This document shows, piece by piece, positions 33,324-41,852 of a stretch of 64,000 nucleotides of DNA; the first letter of the stretch is position 1, and every line of letters starts with the position of its first letter. The notes below the pieces were generated by a model. The model was not told the origin of the DNA and did no database searches. It was given only the letters and a program-made list of their open reading frames with translations. The DNA is from Clostridia bacterium (lineage in GTDB: Bacteria; Bacillota; Clostridia; Oscillospirales; Acutalibacteraceae), in the NCBI GenBank assembly GCA_017415025.1, contig JAFQJH010000025.1, positions 1 to 64,000 of the forward strand, in the 5' to 3' direction. Position numbers and translations under genes: made by a program.

Positions 33324-34151
33324 TTATTCTCCTAACAATTTCTTGTAAATTTCGCCCTTTTTGAAGCCTGAAATTTTAGCCGCCTGCTTTGCGGCTTCGC
33401 TGAGTGAAAGACCGTTTTCCGCACTCTTTTTTGCAAGTGCAACGGCATCCTCAAGGGTTAATTTTTCATCGTTTTTCTGCACCTCTGCACCGTGAATCAC
33501 AAGGACAATTTCGCCCTTTAGTCCGCCCTCTCCATAAAGCTCGGCAGCCTTTGAAAGCGTTGTTTTTATAACCTCCTCGTGAAGCTTGGTAATCTCCCTG
33601 ACGATTGCAATTTCACGGTCGCCGAAGGCTGAATACATATCCCTGAGAGTTGCACCCAGCTTATGCGGAGCTTCATAAAAAAGCATCGTTCGGGTTTCGT
33701 TCACCAGAGAATCGAGATGCTCACGTCTGCTCGGCTTGTTCACGCTCAGAAAGCCTTCAAATGTAAATCTTCCCGAGGGCATTCCCGACAGAGCAAGTGC
33801 TGTTGTAAATGCGCAGGGGCCGGGTACGGATTCCACTTTAATGTTATTCTCGTGACACAGCTTTACAAGATCCTCGCCCGGGTCGGAAATCGCGGGCATA
33901 CCTGCATCCGTCACAAGTGCACAGGTCTCCCCTGCAAGAATTCTTGAAACTATCATCTCTCCGCGTTCGCGGCGGTTATGCTCAAAATAGCTGACCATAT
34001 TCTTTTTTATGCCGAAATGGTTGAGAAGCTTAACGGTAACACGCGTATCCTCTGCCGCGATAAAATCGCAGTTTTCCAAGGTTTCAACAGCTCTCGGTGA
34101 AAAATCGCCGAGGTTGCCGATCGGTGTACCGACAATATATAATTTACTCAC
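33324..34151 (-). CDS. rsmI: 16S rRNA 2'-O-ribose C1402 methyltransferase RsmI
   Basis: 275-residue tetrapyrrole-methylase-fold enzyme that methylates the 2'-O of C1402 of 16S rRNA using SAM. Family signature at the N-terminus: YIVGTPIGNLGDFSPRA, then AAEDTRV, TDAGMPAISDPG and PGPCAFTTALALSG. GTG start overlapping the stop of the upstream methyltransferase gene (GTGA), with AGGAG SD. The order trmN6-like gene then rsmI mirrors yabB-yabC of Bacillus. Confidence 0.95.
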   Translation of the reverse strand: MSKLYIVGTPIGNLGDFSPRAVETLENCDFIAAEDTRVTVKLLNHFGIKKNMVSYFEHNRRERGEMIVSRILAGETCALVTDAGMPAISDPGEDLVKLCHENNIKVESVPGPCAFTTALALSGMPSGRFTFEGFLSVNKPSRREHLDSLVNETRTMLFYEAPHKLGATLRDMYSAFGDREIAIVREITKLHEEVIKTTLSKAAELYGEGGLKGEIVLVIHGAEVQKNDEKLTLEDAVALAKKSAENGLSLSEAAKQAAKISGFKKGEIYKKLLGE

Positions 34152-34882
34152 TTTGTGTTCTCCTTATATTCACCGTAAATGCGGACTACTTCATCCGAAA
34201 GCTCACCGTCATCGCCGTACATAATCAGCATCGGTTCAACGTCAAGATAGGGTTTACTGCCCTTTTTGCCTTCGATAAGAAACAGCCACGGTCTGGTATC
34301 TGGTCTTTTGACCACAAAACGAAGCCTTTTGGGCTCAATGCCCGCACGCTTCATCGCATAAAGCGTATCACTTAACCTTTCGGGGCGGTTGCACATACAC
34401 AGCCTGCCGCCGAAATTAAGAAGATGAGCCGCCGCCTGCGTGATATCGTCAAGATTACACTCAACCTCGTGACGGGCAATCAGTGCGGCTTCGGACACAC
34501 TCTTTATACCTGCATCTGCCGCCTTGTACGGCGGATTCATCGTAACAACATCCATCGAGGCGTGTTCAAATTCTTCTTTAACGTTTTTTAAGTTGAGATT
34601 CAGAAAGGTAACCTTTTCCTGTGCATCACTCAATCGGGACGACAGCACAGCCTGCTCATAGCCCTGACGCTGAAGCTCAAGCCCCCAGATATGCTTTGCA
34701 CAGCCGTTACGGTACCACAGCATCGGGATAATTCCGCACCCCGTGCCGAAATCACAGGCATTTTCCTTACGCTTGGGTGAAGCGAAATCGGCAAGCAAAA
34801 CGGCATCCGTTCCGAAGCCGTGCTCATCGGACACGCTGACATAAACGCCGCTTCCGAGATATTCTTTTCTGAATTCCGCCAT
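34148..34882 (-). CDS. TrmN6-like (YabB) N6-adenine methyltransferase
   Basis: 244-residue class I SAM methyltransferase of the tRNA1(Val) m6A37/YabB group. SAM-binding ACDFGTGCGIIPML (about 36-49) and the amino-methylase motif NPPYKAA (about 115-121). Precedes rsmI with a 4-nt overlap, the same order as yabB-yabC. It has a probable promoter supplied by the end of the inverted-repeat element at 34900-35134. Exact RNA target is inferred. Confidence 0.88.
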   Translation of the reverse strand: MAEFRKEYLGSGVYVSVSDEHGFGTDAVLLADFASPKRKENACDFGTGCGIIPMLWYRNGCAKHIWGLELQRQGYEQAVLSSRLSDAQEKVTFLNLNLKNVKEEFEHASMDVVTMNPPYKAADAGIKSVSEAALIARHEVECNLDDITQAAAHLLNFGGRLCMCNRPERLSDTLYAMKRAGIEPKRLRFVVKRPDTRPWLFLIEGKKGSKPYLDVEPMLIMYGDDGELSDEVVRIYGEYKENTK

Positions 34883-34901
34883 AGTACCACCTCTTCGGAG
34901 T

Positions 34902-34930
34902 ATTATACTTTAATTATCAACAACACACAA
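34902..34930 (-). promoter_or_regulatory. Outward promoter in left end of the repeat element, drives trmN6-like/rsmI
   Basis: Minus strand TTGTGT (34925-34930), 17-bp spacer, TATAAT (34902-34907), about 20 bp before the gene's ATG. It lies wholly within the inverted repeat. Confidence 0.65.
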
Positions 34931-35103
34931 GTCTGAAACTCAATATATCACGCACATTCGGGCAGTTTTTTCTTTGACATACGCGCGTATGTCTGCATCA
35001 AAAGACTACCCGACTGCACGCAATCTATTGTGTTTCAGATGCGAAACAGTTTTGAAAGAGAAGATTTTTGTCTCGGCAAGGCAAAAATATTCCTTTCAAA
35101 ACC

Positions 35104-35132
35104 TTGTGGCTTGTTGTTAATTAAAGTATACT
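35104..35132 (+). promoter_or_regulatory. Outward promoter-like sequence in right end of the repeat element
   Basis: TTGTGG (35104-35109), 17-bp spacer, TATACT (35127-35132). It points towards the ferredoxin gene in antisense orientation, so its use in the cell is unclear. Confidence 0.45.
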
Positions 35133-35156
35133 ACCAAAGTGAATTTATGTCAAAAA

Positions 35157-35184
35157 GAAAAACAGGGTGGAAAAATCCACCCTG
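35157..35184 (-). terminator. Terminator of ferredoxin gene
   Basis: CAGGGTGG (35163-35170) pairs with CCACCCTG (35177-35184), followed on the minus strand by TTTTTC. Confidence 0.88.
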
Positions 35185-35198
35185 CAAATGAAAATCGA

Positions 35199-35369
35199 TT
35201 ATTCCTCAACAGGAGCTGCTACCGGGCAAGCGTCTGCACAAGCGCCGCAAGAAACGCAAGCATCAGCATCGATCTCATACTTGCCGTCGCCTTCAGCGAT
35301 AGCGCCTACCGGGCACTCTGCCTCACAAGCACCGCAAGAAATGCAATCATCAGTAATTTTAAATGCCAT
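35199..35369 (-). CDS. 2[4Fe-4S] ferredoxin
   Basis: A 56-residue clostridial-type ferredoxin. Each half has the C-x2-C-x2-C-x3-CP pattern: CISCGACEAECP (9-20) and CVSCGACADACP (38-49), enough ligands for two [4Fe-4S] clusters. Small soluble electron carrier of anaerobic metabolism. ATG with an AGGAGG-like SD (GGACAAGGAGG context on the minus strand). Single-gene unit with a strong terminator; high expression is plausible. Confidence 0.97.
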   Translation of the reverse strand: MAFKITDDCISCGACEAECPVGAIAEGDGKYEIDADACVSCGACADACPVAAPVEE

Positions 35370-35457
35370 TTTGTCCATCCTCCTTGTCCCAGATTTGATA
35401 CCATTGTATCATAACGACAAAAAAATGCAATAGTTTTTACAAAAATTCATCGAAAGT

Positions 35458-36402
35458 TTATTTTATCTTTGTATTTGGGTAATAATATGTCAATATTTCA
35501 CGATAATCCGAGCCCTGACGTGCCATATAATCCGCACCGTACTGACTCATTCCTACAAGATGACCGTAGCCGTAGGTTTCAAAGGTAATTTCATCCTCCG
35601 AGGTATCAACGTCAAAACAACAGCTTCGCAGTTCAAGTGCCGTTCTGACATCTGCGGCGGCGACCTCGTTACCCCCTATGTAAATACCAAGCACATATCC
35701 GCTCGGATTTTTTTCAATCTGACCTATCCATTTTTCCTCGTCCTCACCGAGAGCTATACCGTCAATCTTTGTAATTTTTTCTTTAAAATCTTCATAAGTA
35801 AAGCCAACCTTTTCCGTATAATCCACAGCGAGCTTATCGCCCGGGCTTTCAACCTTGACAAGATACGGATAGCTCTTTTTCCATACCGTCTGTGCACTCT
35901 GTGTTGTTCCGCTGTTAAGAGCGTGATAAACAGCCATTATCGGCTTATCCTCATAGTATATCGCTTCACCCAGCACAGATTCCACAATATCGGTTGCTTT
36001 TTCTTCGTTTTTGCTGAAATTATCACCCCATTTTTTCTGACGTTCTGATTTAGAGAGATATCCCTGATGCTCCTTTGTGTTATCGCTGATATCAGCCTCG
36101 CCGTTTTCCTTACTGCCCTTTGTGTAAAGAGCATAGGTATAACACGCAACACACTGAGCCTTAAGCGCCTCATCGTGATGCGACATATCCGCTTCAGCCG
36201 CAAGTGCACCTATGAGATACTCTCTTTCAGGTATCTCCTCAATAACACCTTCATCCGTTTTCATAACGCTGATAAAGCCGTCATAATCATCCTGCGTGCT
36301 GACGTTAATTACAGGCTCTTCAGCCTTTTCGCGGATGCCTGTCAGGGGTATCAGCAGCATAGCCGCCGCAAGCACGGCACACAGCGTAAAATTTCTTTTC
36401 AT
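35458..36402 (-). CDS. spoIID: SpoIID/LytB-domain sporulation protein
   Basis: 314 residues with N-terminal membrane anchor (about 5-22) and SpoIID domain. SpoIID is a lytic transglycosylase that acts with SpoIIP and SpoIIM on peptidoglycan during engulfment. Seen here: the EYLIGALAAEADMSHHDEAL catalytic-region motif with E in LAAEADM, AVYHALNSGTTQSA, and the C-terminal YGHLVGMSQYGADYMA. SpoIIP and SpoIIM are not in the window. Assignment as SpoIID and not another LytB-domain paralogue is likely from length and sporulation context. Confidence 0.88.
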   Translation of the reverse strand: MKRNFTLCAVLAAAMLLIPLTGIREKAEEPVINVSTQDDYDGFISVMKTDEGVIEEIPEREYLIGALAAEADMSHHDEALKAQCVACYTYALYTKGSKENGEADISDNTKEHQGYLSKSERQKKWGDNFSKNEEKATDIVESVLGEAIYYEDKPIMAVYHALNSGTTQSAQTVWKKSYPYLVKVESPGDKLAVDYTEKVGFTYEDFKEKITKIDGIALGEDEEKWIGQIEKNPSGYVLGIYIGGNEVAAADVRTALELRSCCFDVDTSEDEITFETYGYGHLVGMSQYGADYMARQGSDYREILTYYYPNTKIK

Positions 36403-36486
36403 TTGTCATTCCTCCCACACTAAAGCATATTCAGACAAGCACCCTAAAATTACACTTGACGGAACAATATTTTATATGCAATTTTC

Positions 36487-36516
36487 TTGACTTTATCTGC
36501 TAATATATTGTATAAT
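36487..36516 (+). promoter_or_regulatory. Promoter of citrate synthase operon
   Basis: TTGACT (36487-36492), 18-bp spacer, TATAAT (36511-36516), about 30 bp before the ATG. Confidence 0.7.
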
Positions 36517-36545
36517 GTTCTGAAATATTATCCGGCGGTGAAACT

Positions 36546-37967
36546 ATGGCATCTTATATTACTCCCATTACAAACGAAAACGTAGACTTCCTTGTGGAAG
36601 AGCTTGTTAAAAATAATCAGATTAACCCCAACGACTTTACAAAATTTAATGTCAAGCGCGGTCTTCGAAATGCAGACGGCACGGGCGTTATGGCGGGTCT
36701 TACAAAAATCAGCTCGGTTAACGGTTACTACATCGATGACGGTGAAAGAGTTCCTATGGAAGGTAAGCTCTACTTCCGCGGTGTGAACCTGCAGGAAATT
36801 GTTGCAAACTGTAAGGAAGAGAACCGTTTCGGCTTTGAAGAGGTTGCGTGGCTTCTTATTTTCGGCTCTCTCCCGACCACACAGCAGCTCAGCAGATTCA
36901 GCGAAATTCTCGCAGAATGCAGAACCCTCCCCGATGATTTCATCGAGGATATGATTATGAAGGCTCCGTCACCGAACATTATGAACAAAATTACACGTTC
37001 GGTTCTTGCACTTTATTCTTACGACGAAAATCCCGATGACGCGTCAATCGAGAACGTTATCAGACAGTCAATTCAGATTATCGCTCAGATACCCGTAATT
37101 ATGTCTTACGCTTATCAGGTAAAAAGACGTCATTACTACAAGAAGAGTATGTATATTCACCCGCCCAAGGCTAACCAGTCAACAGCGGAATCTGTCCTTC
37201 GTTCAATGCGCTCGGACAAAAACTTTACGGACGAGGAAGCAAAGCTTCTTGACCTTTGTCTTATGGTTCACGCCGAGCACGGCGGCGGTAACAACTCCAC
37301 CTTCGCAACGAGAGTTCTTACCTCGAGCGGAACAGACACTTACGCTGCAATCGCGGCAGGTATCGGCGCCCTCAAGGGCCCCAAGCACGGCGGTGCAAAC
37401 ATCAAGACATCCGAGATGATTCATTATATTGAAGAAGGTGTTTCTGACATTACCGATGAGGGTCAGATTGCCGATTTCCTTACAAAAATCATCAGGAAAG
37501 AAGCAGGCGACCGTTCAGGTCTTGTTTACGGTATGGGTCACGCAGTTTATACACTTTCTGACCCGCGAGCCGTTATCCTTAAAGAGGAAGCAAGAAGATT
37601 TGCTTACAAGACGGGCTACGAAGAAAAATTCGAGCTTCTTAATATGATTGAACGTCTCACTCCCGAAATCTTCCTTAAGGTCAAGGGAAGTAAAAAGCCG
37701 ATGTGTGCAAACGTTGATCTTTATTCAGGTCTTATTTATGAGATGCTTCAGATTCCTGAGGATATTTATACTCCCCTGTTTACAACTGCAAGAATTGCAG
37801 GCTGGTCAGCACATCGTCTTGAAGAGCTGATGACAGGCGGAAAGATTGTCCGTCCTGCTTACAAGAGTGTTTCAACAAGAAGAAACTACATCAAGATTGA
37901 TGAGCGTGTTGATGAGTTTACGCTTGATTCCGACTACGTTCCGTTTGAAGAAAGGATATTAAAATGA
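36546..37967 (+). CDS. gltA: Citrate synthase
   Basis: 473-residue citrate/2-methylcitrate synthase that condenses oxaloacetate and acetyl-CoA. Active-site motifs: HAEHGGGNNS (about 239-248), GALKGPKHGGAN (about 271-282), and GMGHAVY with catalytic His (about 328-334), the usual His-His-Asp set. Slightly longer than the Gram-negative type, as in many Clostridia. It heads a long plus-strand operon running to 43256. The other TCA enzymes are not in the window, so it probably serves glutamate synthesis. Confidence 0.95.
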   Translation: MASYITPITNENVDFLVEELVKNNQINPNDFTKFNVKRGLRNADGTGVMAGLTKISSVNGYYIDDGERVPMEGKLYFRGVNLQEIVANCKEENRFGFEEVAWLLIFGSLPTTQQLSRFSEILAECRTLPDDFIEDMIMKAPSPNIMNKITRSVLALYSYDENPDDASIENVIRQSIQIIAQIPVIMSYAYQVKRRHYYKKSMYIHPPKANQSTAESVLRSMRSDKNFTDEEAKLLDLCLMVHAEHGGGNNSTFATRVLTSSGTDTYAAIAAGIGALKGPKHGGANIKTSEMIHYIEEGVSDITDEGQIADFLTKIIRKEAGDRSGLVYGMGHAVYTLSDPRAVILKEEARRFAYKTGYEEKFELLNMIERLTPEIFLKVKGSKKPMCANVDLYSGLIYEMLQIPEDIYTPLFTTARIAGWSAHRLEELMTGGKIVRPAYKSVSTRRNYIKIDERVDEFTLDSDYVPFEERILK

Positions 37968-38851
37968 AAAACTTGCTAAAGGATAACAACCTCATTTATA
38001 AGGTTCCTCTTTTTTCGACTTTGTTCGCAGCACTCGTCTGTATCCCGCTGAGAGTTTATCAGTACTGTAAGCTTATCAATCCGACAACAGGCTTTTATGA
38101 TGACAAAAACCTGTCAATTCCCGTTGTTTATGCCGTTCTTGTTATTTCGGTTGCGGTATGCTTGATATTCTCATACGTCAAGCATAAGTCAATAAAGCCC
38201 GTTTCAATCAATTATTCAAACAAAGGTCTCGCCGCCGTTTCGCTTATTATGGCACTCGGTGTTGCAGTTGATACCTTCGGTATTTTATCTGACTATCTTG
38301 CATTGTTCTCTTCCTCAAACGGCAGTTATATCTCCGTTGCGGAATATGCATCGGCTCAGGGCGGAACAATTATGCTCGCTCAGGTTATTACGGGTGCATT
38401 ATCCGCCGTTTACTTCATAGTCAGCGGTCTTGCATCATTTAACAAGGTTCTCCTCCCGAAGCTTAAGCTCTTCACAATTCTGCCCGTTATATGGTGCATT
38501 TTCCGTTTACTTTTCAGATTCAGAAGAACAATCAGCTTTGTCAACGTTTCTGACCTTCTTCTCGAATTATTTGCAATAGTTTTTGCTATGACATTTTTCC
38601 TTGCTTTGGCACAGGTTATCGCTGATATTGATGCAAATACTGTTTTCTGGAAGCTGTTTGCTTACGGTTTTCCTGCAGTAATGCTTAGTCTTGTATGTTT
38701 TCTTCCCAGACTCATACTCATAATAACAGGTAGCTCTACGCAGTTAAATCCGCTTTATACTGCAAATTTCTGTGACCTTACCTTTGCGGTATATGCAACT
38801 TATATATGCATCACGGCAGTCAAGACAAAGGCTGCAGCTAACGAAGACTAA
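37964..38851 (+). CDS. Polytopic membrane protein of unknown function
   Basis: 295 residues with about eight membrane helices; no charged motif or family I recognise. ATG overlaps the citrate synthase stop by 4 nt (ATGA), and AAGGATATTAAA provides the SD, so it is translationally coupled to gltA. Upstream of an AEC transporter. A transport or sensing role is only suggested by topology. Confidence 0.7.
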   Translation: MKNLLKDNNLIYKVPLFSTLFAALVCIPLRVYQYCKLINPTTGFYDDKNLSIPVVYAVLVISVAVCLIFSYVKHKSIKPVSINYSNKGLAAVSLIMALGVAVDTFGILSDYLALFSSSNGSYISVAEYASAQGGTIMLAQVITGALSAVYFIVSGLASFNKVLLPKLKLFTILPVIWCIFRLLFRFRRTISFVNVSDLLLELFAIVFAMTFFLALAQVIADIDANTVFWKLFAYGFPAVMLSLVCFLPRLILIITGSSTQLNPLYTANFCDLTFAVYATYICITAVKTKAAANED

Positions 38852-38871
38852 TTTTCACCAGGGGATTTTAT

Positions 38872-39804
38872 ATGTTTTTTGAAAATGTAAAAATTGCCGC
38901 ACAGCAGGTCGGGATACTCTACATCATCGTGCTTGTAGGTGCAATATGTGACAAGGTCGGCTTTTTCACCGAGCAAACCGCCAAGAAGTGTACGGATTTG
39001 CTTTTTTACATCATTACACCGTGCGTAATCATACGTTCATTCCTTACACAGGAATTTACCAAAGAAACAGGACTCAGCCTCCTTACCGCTGTCGGCTTCG
39101 GATTTCTTTTACATTTTGTTGCAATCGCTATCAACACTCTGCTCTACCTCAAGGGTGACAGAGAAGCCAACTGCATCTATAAATACAGCTCAATTTACGG
39201 TAACGTTGGTTATATGACTTTGCCGTTGACCGAGGCTATCCTCGGAAGTGAGGGCGTTTTCTACTGCTCGGCCGTTGTTATGGCTTTTAACGTTGTTTCC
39301 TTTACCCACGGTGTTTATATGATGGACCGCAAGTCGGGTAAGTTCGACCCCAAAAAGCTGATTTTCAATCCCGGTGTTATATCCGTGCTTATCGGACTTC
39401 CGCTCTTTCTGTTAAAGGTGAATCTTCCCGAGCTTATTTACAAGCCCGTGGATTTTATCGCATCCACGCAGACACCCGTGGCTATGCTGATTTTCGGCAC
39501 CTTCCTTGCTCACACCAAGCTTAACGACATCTTGAAGCACAAAAAGATTCTTCTTGTTGCTCTTTCAAAGCTTATAATTCTTCCTGCCGTTATGATTGTT
39601 ATTTACAAGCTTGCAGGACTTTCGGGCACTCTTCTGACAGCACTTACCATTTCCTCGTGTGCCCCCACGGCAAATAACACCGTTATGTTCGCCGCAAAAT
39701 ATGACAAGGACACGAGCCTTGCCGCACAGGTGGTTGCAACGGTCAGCTTTATGTCAGTTATCACGATGCCGATTATTATTGCGGCAGTACAGACAATAGC
39801 TTAG
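38872..39804 (+). CDS. AEC-family transporter
   Basis: 310-residue auxin-efflux-carrier-like permease with about 10 membrane helices in two five-helix repeats. Recognisable segments: GAICDKVGFFTEQ, FYIITPCVIIRSF, SIYGNVGYMTLPL and the unwound crossover region SSCAPTANNTVMFA. In bacteria AEC members carry malate or other organic acids. Neighbouring citrate synthase makes a carboxylate substrate plausible, but it is not shown. GGGG SD. Confidence 0.85.
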   Translation: MFFENVKIAAQQVGILYIIVLVGAICDKVGFFTEQTAKKCTDLLFYIITPCVIIRSFLTQEFTKETGLSLLTAVGFGFLLHFVAIAINTLLYLKGDREANCIYKYSSIYGNVGYMTLPLTEAILGSEGVFYCSAVVMAFNVVSFTHGVYMMDRKSGKFDPKKLIFNPGVISVLIGLPLFLLKVNLPELIYKPVDFIASTQTPVAMLIFGTFLAHTKLNDILKHKKILLVALSKLIILPAVMIVIYKLAGLSGTLLTALTISSCAPTANNTVMFAAKYDKDTSLAAQVVATVSFMSVITMPIIIAAVQTIA

Positions 39805-39812
39805 GTGCTTAT

Positions 39813-40604
39813 ATGAAAGATATTTTAAAAGAAATCTCTCCCGTGTTCGGATTTTGTCCGTTTGATAAAATCAGGGACAGTCTGATTGATTGCAGAGCAA
39901 AAAGCAGAATCCCCGAAAATACAAAAACGGTGATAGTTCTGCTATTTCCTTATAACTTCGGTGACGAAGCGTATCAGGATTCCGATATTTCACGATATGC
40001 CGTTGTCCCCGATTATCACGTGACGATCGGTAATATTCTTCAGGAGGCGGTAGGGAAGCTTACTGAAAGTTATCCTGATGAAGAATTTACGGCTTTCACG
40101 GATAACTCCCCTATCCCCGAGGTCAGAGCCGCAATGTATGCGGGTCTCGGAGTCAGAGGTCTTAACGGACTTTTCTTCAACAAGGACTTCGGCTCGTGGG
40201 TTTTTATCGGTGAAATTGTTACCACTTTACAGTGTGATTATCCCGATATTACCGACGAAGACCTGATGTGCATCAGATGCGGAAAATGCGTTTCCGCCTG
40301 CCCGACAAAGGCTATCGGCGAAAACGGTATTGATGCTCAAAAATGTCTCTCCTATATCACGCAAAAAAAGGGTGAGCTGACAGCCGAGCAGGAACAGCTC
40401 ATAAAGAAAAGCAACTGCGCCTGGGGATGTGACGTCTGCCAGAGCGTCTGTCCGATGAATAAAGGAGTAAAAGCCGAACCGATAGAAATATTCAGAAACG
40501 GCGCAGAATTCAAGGCGAGAACACAAGCGGATATATCCGACCGCGCCTATGCCTGGAGAGGCAAAAACGTTATTGAACGCAATTTAAAAATATTAAACAG
40601 ATAA
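39813..40604 (+). CDS. QueG-like 4Fe-4S protein (epoxyqueuosine reductase family)
   Basis: 263 residues resembling epoxyqueuosine reductase QueG: an N-terminal cobalamin-binding-type domain (SRYAVVPDYH, TDNSPIPEVRAAMYAGLG) and a C-terminal 2[4Fe-4S] module (CIRCGKCVSACP about 151-162; CDVCQSVCP about 207-215). It is shorter than typical QueG (about 350-380) because the C-terminal HEAT repeats are missing, so it may be a QueG paralogue. A queuosine role is inference. 9 nt after the AEC gene. Confidence 0.75.
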   Translation: MKDILKEISPVFGFCPFDKIRDSLIDCRAKSRIPENTKTVIVLLFPYNFGDEAYQDSDISRYAVVPDYHVTIGNILQEAVGKLTESYPDEEFTAFTDNSPIPEVRAAMYAGLGVRGLNGLFFNKDFGSWVFIGEIVTTLQCDYPDITDEDLMCIRCGKCVSACPTKAIGENGIDAQKCLSYITQKKGELTAEQEQLIKKSNCAWGCDVCQSVCPMNKGVKAEPIEIFRNGAEFKARTQADISDRAYAWRGKNVIERNLKILNR

Positions 40605-40619
40605 AGAAGGTAGATTGCT

Positions 40620-40943
40620 ATGAAACTTATCGTTGCCATTATAAACAGTGACGATTCGCAGAATGTTCTCAGCGAAATTACAAAAGCAGGCTTTTATGCC
40701 ACAAAGCTTTCGACCACAGGCGGTTTTCTCCGCGCAGGCAACCTCACCTTATTGATGGGTGTTGAGGATGATAAGGTTGACGAGCTTCTTGAAATTCTCA
40801 AGGCAAATTGCCGTAAAAGAGAAGAGCTTACTCCTGTTATGCCCTCAATTGAAGGCGGAATTATACCTGCAATTCCCGTAAAAATCACCGTCGGCGGTGC
40901 TACGGTTTTTGTAATTGATGTTGAGCAGTTCCATAAAATGTAA
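40620..40943 (+). CDS. darA: Cyclic-di-AMP receptor (DarA/YaaQ-like)
   Basis: 107-residue PII-like trimeric protein that binds c-di-AMP, formerly DUF970/YaaQ. Characteristic: MKLIVAIINSDDSQNVLSEI, FYATKLSTTGGFLRAGN, and the later GGATVFVIDVEQFHKM. Its target in the cell is still unclear in the family. Precedes holB and ricT, matching the Bacillus yaaQ-yaaR-holB-yaaT order apart from yaaR, which is missing here. Confidence 0.95.
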   Translation: MKLIVAIINSDDSQNVLSEITKAGFYATKLSTTGGFLRAGNLTLLMGVEDDKVDELLEILKANCRKREELTPVMPSIEGGIIPAIPVKITVGGATVFVIDVEQFHKM

Positions 40944-40960
40944 CGGAGCGTCATTCTTTT

Positions 40961-41824
40961 ATGAACAATGAGATTTTTCAGACAGTAAACGAGCTTATAA
41001 AAAACAAAAAGCTTCCTCACGCCATTCTTATTGACGCGGGAAGTGCTTGCGCGCGCGATGAGCTCGCTTTATATATTGCGGGTGCATTTGTTTGTGAAAA
41101 CGGTATTCCGTGCAACAACTGCATAAACTGTCTGAAGGTTCAGAACGGTTCACACCCTGACGTTATCATTTCCGACCCTGATGCGGAAAACGAAAAGACC
41201 TTCAAAATCGGTGTTGTCAGAGACATCAGAAAAGATGCATATATTATGCCGAATGAGGCAAAACACAAGGTTTACATCCTGAAAAACGTTGACAGGATGA
41301 ACATTCAGGCGCAGAATGCACTTTTGAAAATCATCGAAGAACCGCCCGAATATGCAAGGTTTATTCTTGTTTGCGAATCAAGAGCCGCCTTACTCGAAAC
41401 GATTATGTCGCGTGTAACGCCGTTCAATCTCGGCGCGGACGACCACGGAATTTCAAATGAATATCTTCAGGCGGCAGACGGGCTTGCAGATAAGCTGGTG
41501 CGTGCGTTGGCAAGTGTTACAGAGCTCGAATTTATGCGTCTGACGGCACAGTTTGAAAAGGATAAGGAGCTTCTCTCCCCTGTTCTGTCTTCAATGCAAT
41601 TAATTTTCCGCGATGCGGTTGCGGTAAGCACAGGAAGCAATCTTTTATTAAGCTCCCATTCGGAAACCGCAAAAATCATTGCTTCAAAGCTGCCGTTACG
41701 CACTATCATTGAGCTTATTCGTGTGACTGAACACTTTTTTGAATGTATAAACAAAAATGCAAATAAAAATCTGCTTATAACAAGACTTTGCAGTGTTCTG
41801 AGGAATACTGCATACGGAAGTTAG
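40961..41824 (+). CDS. holB: DNA polymerase III subunit delta'
   Basis: 287-residue clamp-loader subunit of the replicative polymerase. AAA+ domain with a non-functional Walker A (LIDAGSACARDELA), as in all delta' subunits, the zinc-binding CNNCINCLKVQNGSHPD (about 47-63), NVDRMNIQAQNALLKIIEEPP and sensor SRVTPF. Slightly shorter than E. coli HolB. GGAG SD. In conserved synteny with darA and ricT. Confidence 0.94.
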   Translation: MNNEIFQTVNELIKNKKLPHAILIDAGSACARDELALYIAGAFVCENGIPCNNCINCLKVQNGSHPDVIISDPDAENEKTFKIGVVRDIRKDAYIMPNEAKHKVYILKNVDRMNIQAQNALLKIIEEPPEYARFILVCESRAALLETIMSRVTPFNLGADDHGISNEYLQAADGLADKLVRALASVTELEFMRLTAQFEKDKELLSPVLSSMQLIFRDAVAVSTGSNLLLSSHSETAKIIASKLPLRTIIELIRVTEHFFECINKNANKNLLITRLCSVLRNTAYGS

Positions 41825-41852
41825 GCTTTATATATTATAGGAGGAATTATCC

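Larger units (their letters stand above)
34900..35134. mobile_element. MITE-like inverted-repeat element with outward promoter-like ends
   Basis: About 235 bp, no coding capacity. The ends are inverted repeats with 25 of 28 matches (34904-34931 and 35103-35130), extendable outward. Inside are the perfect palindrome GACATACGCGCGTATGTC (34976-34993) nested in a larger hairpin (TCTGAAAC/GTTTCAGA), and a second hairpin GTTTTGAAAG/CTTTCAAAAC (about 35048-35102) containing ATTTTTG..CAAAAAT. The word GATTTTTGTC....CAAGGCAAAAA also occurs in the element at 45149-45426. No target-site duplication was certain. Confidence 0.65.
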
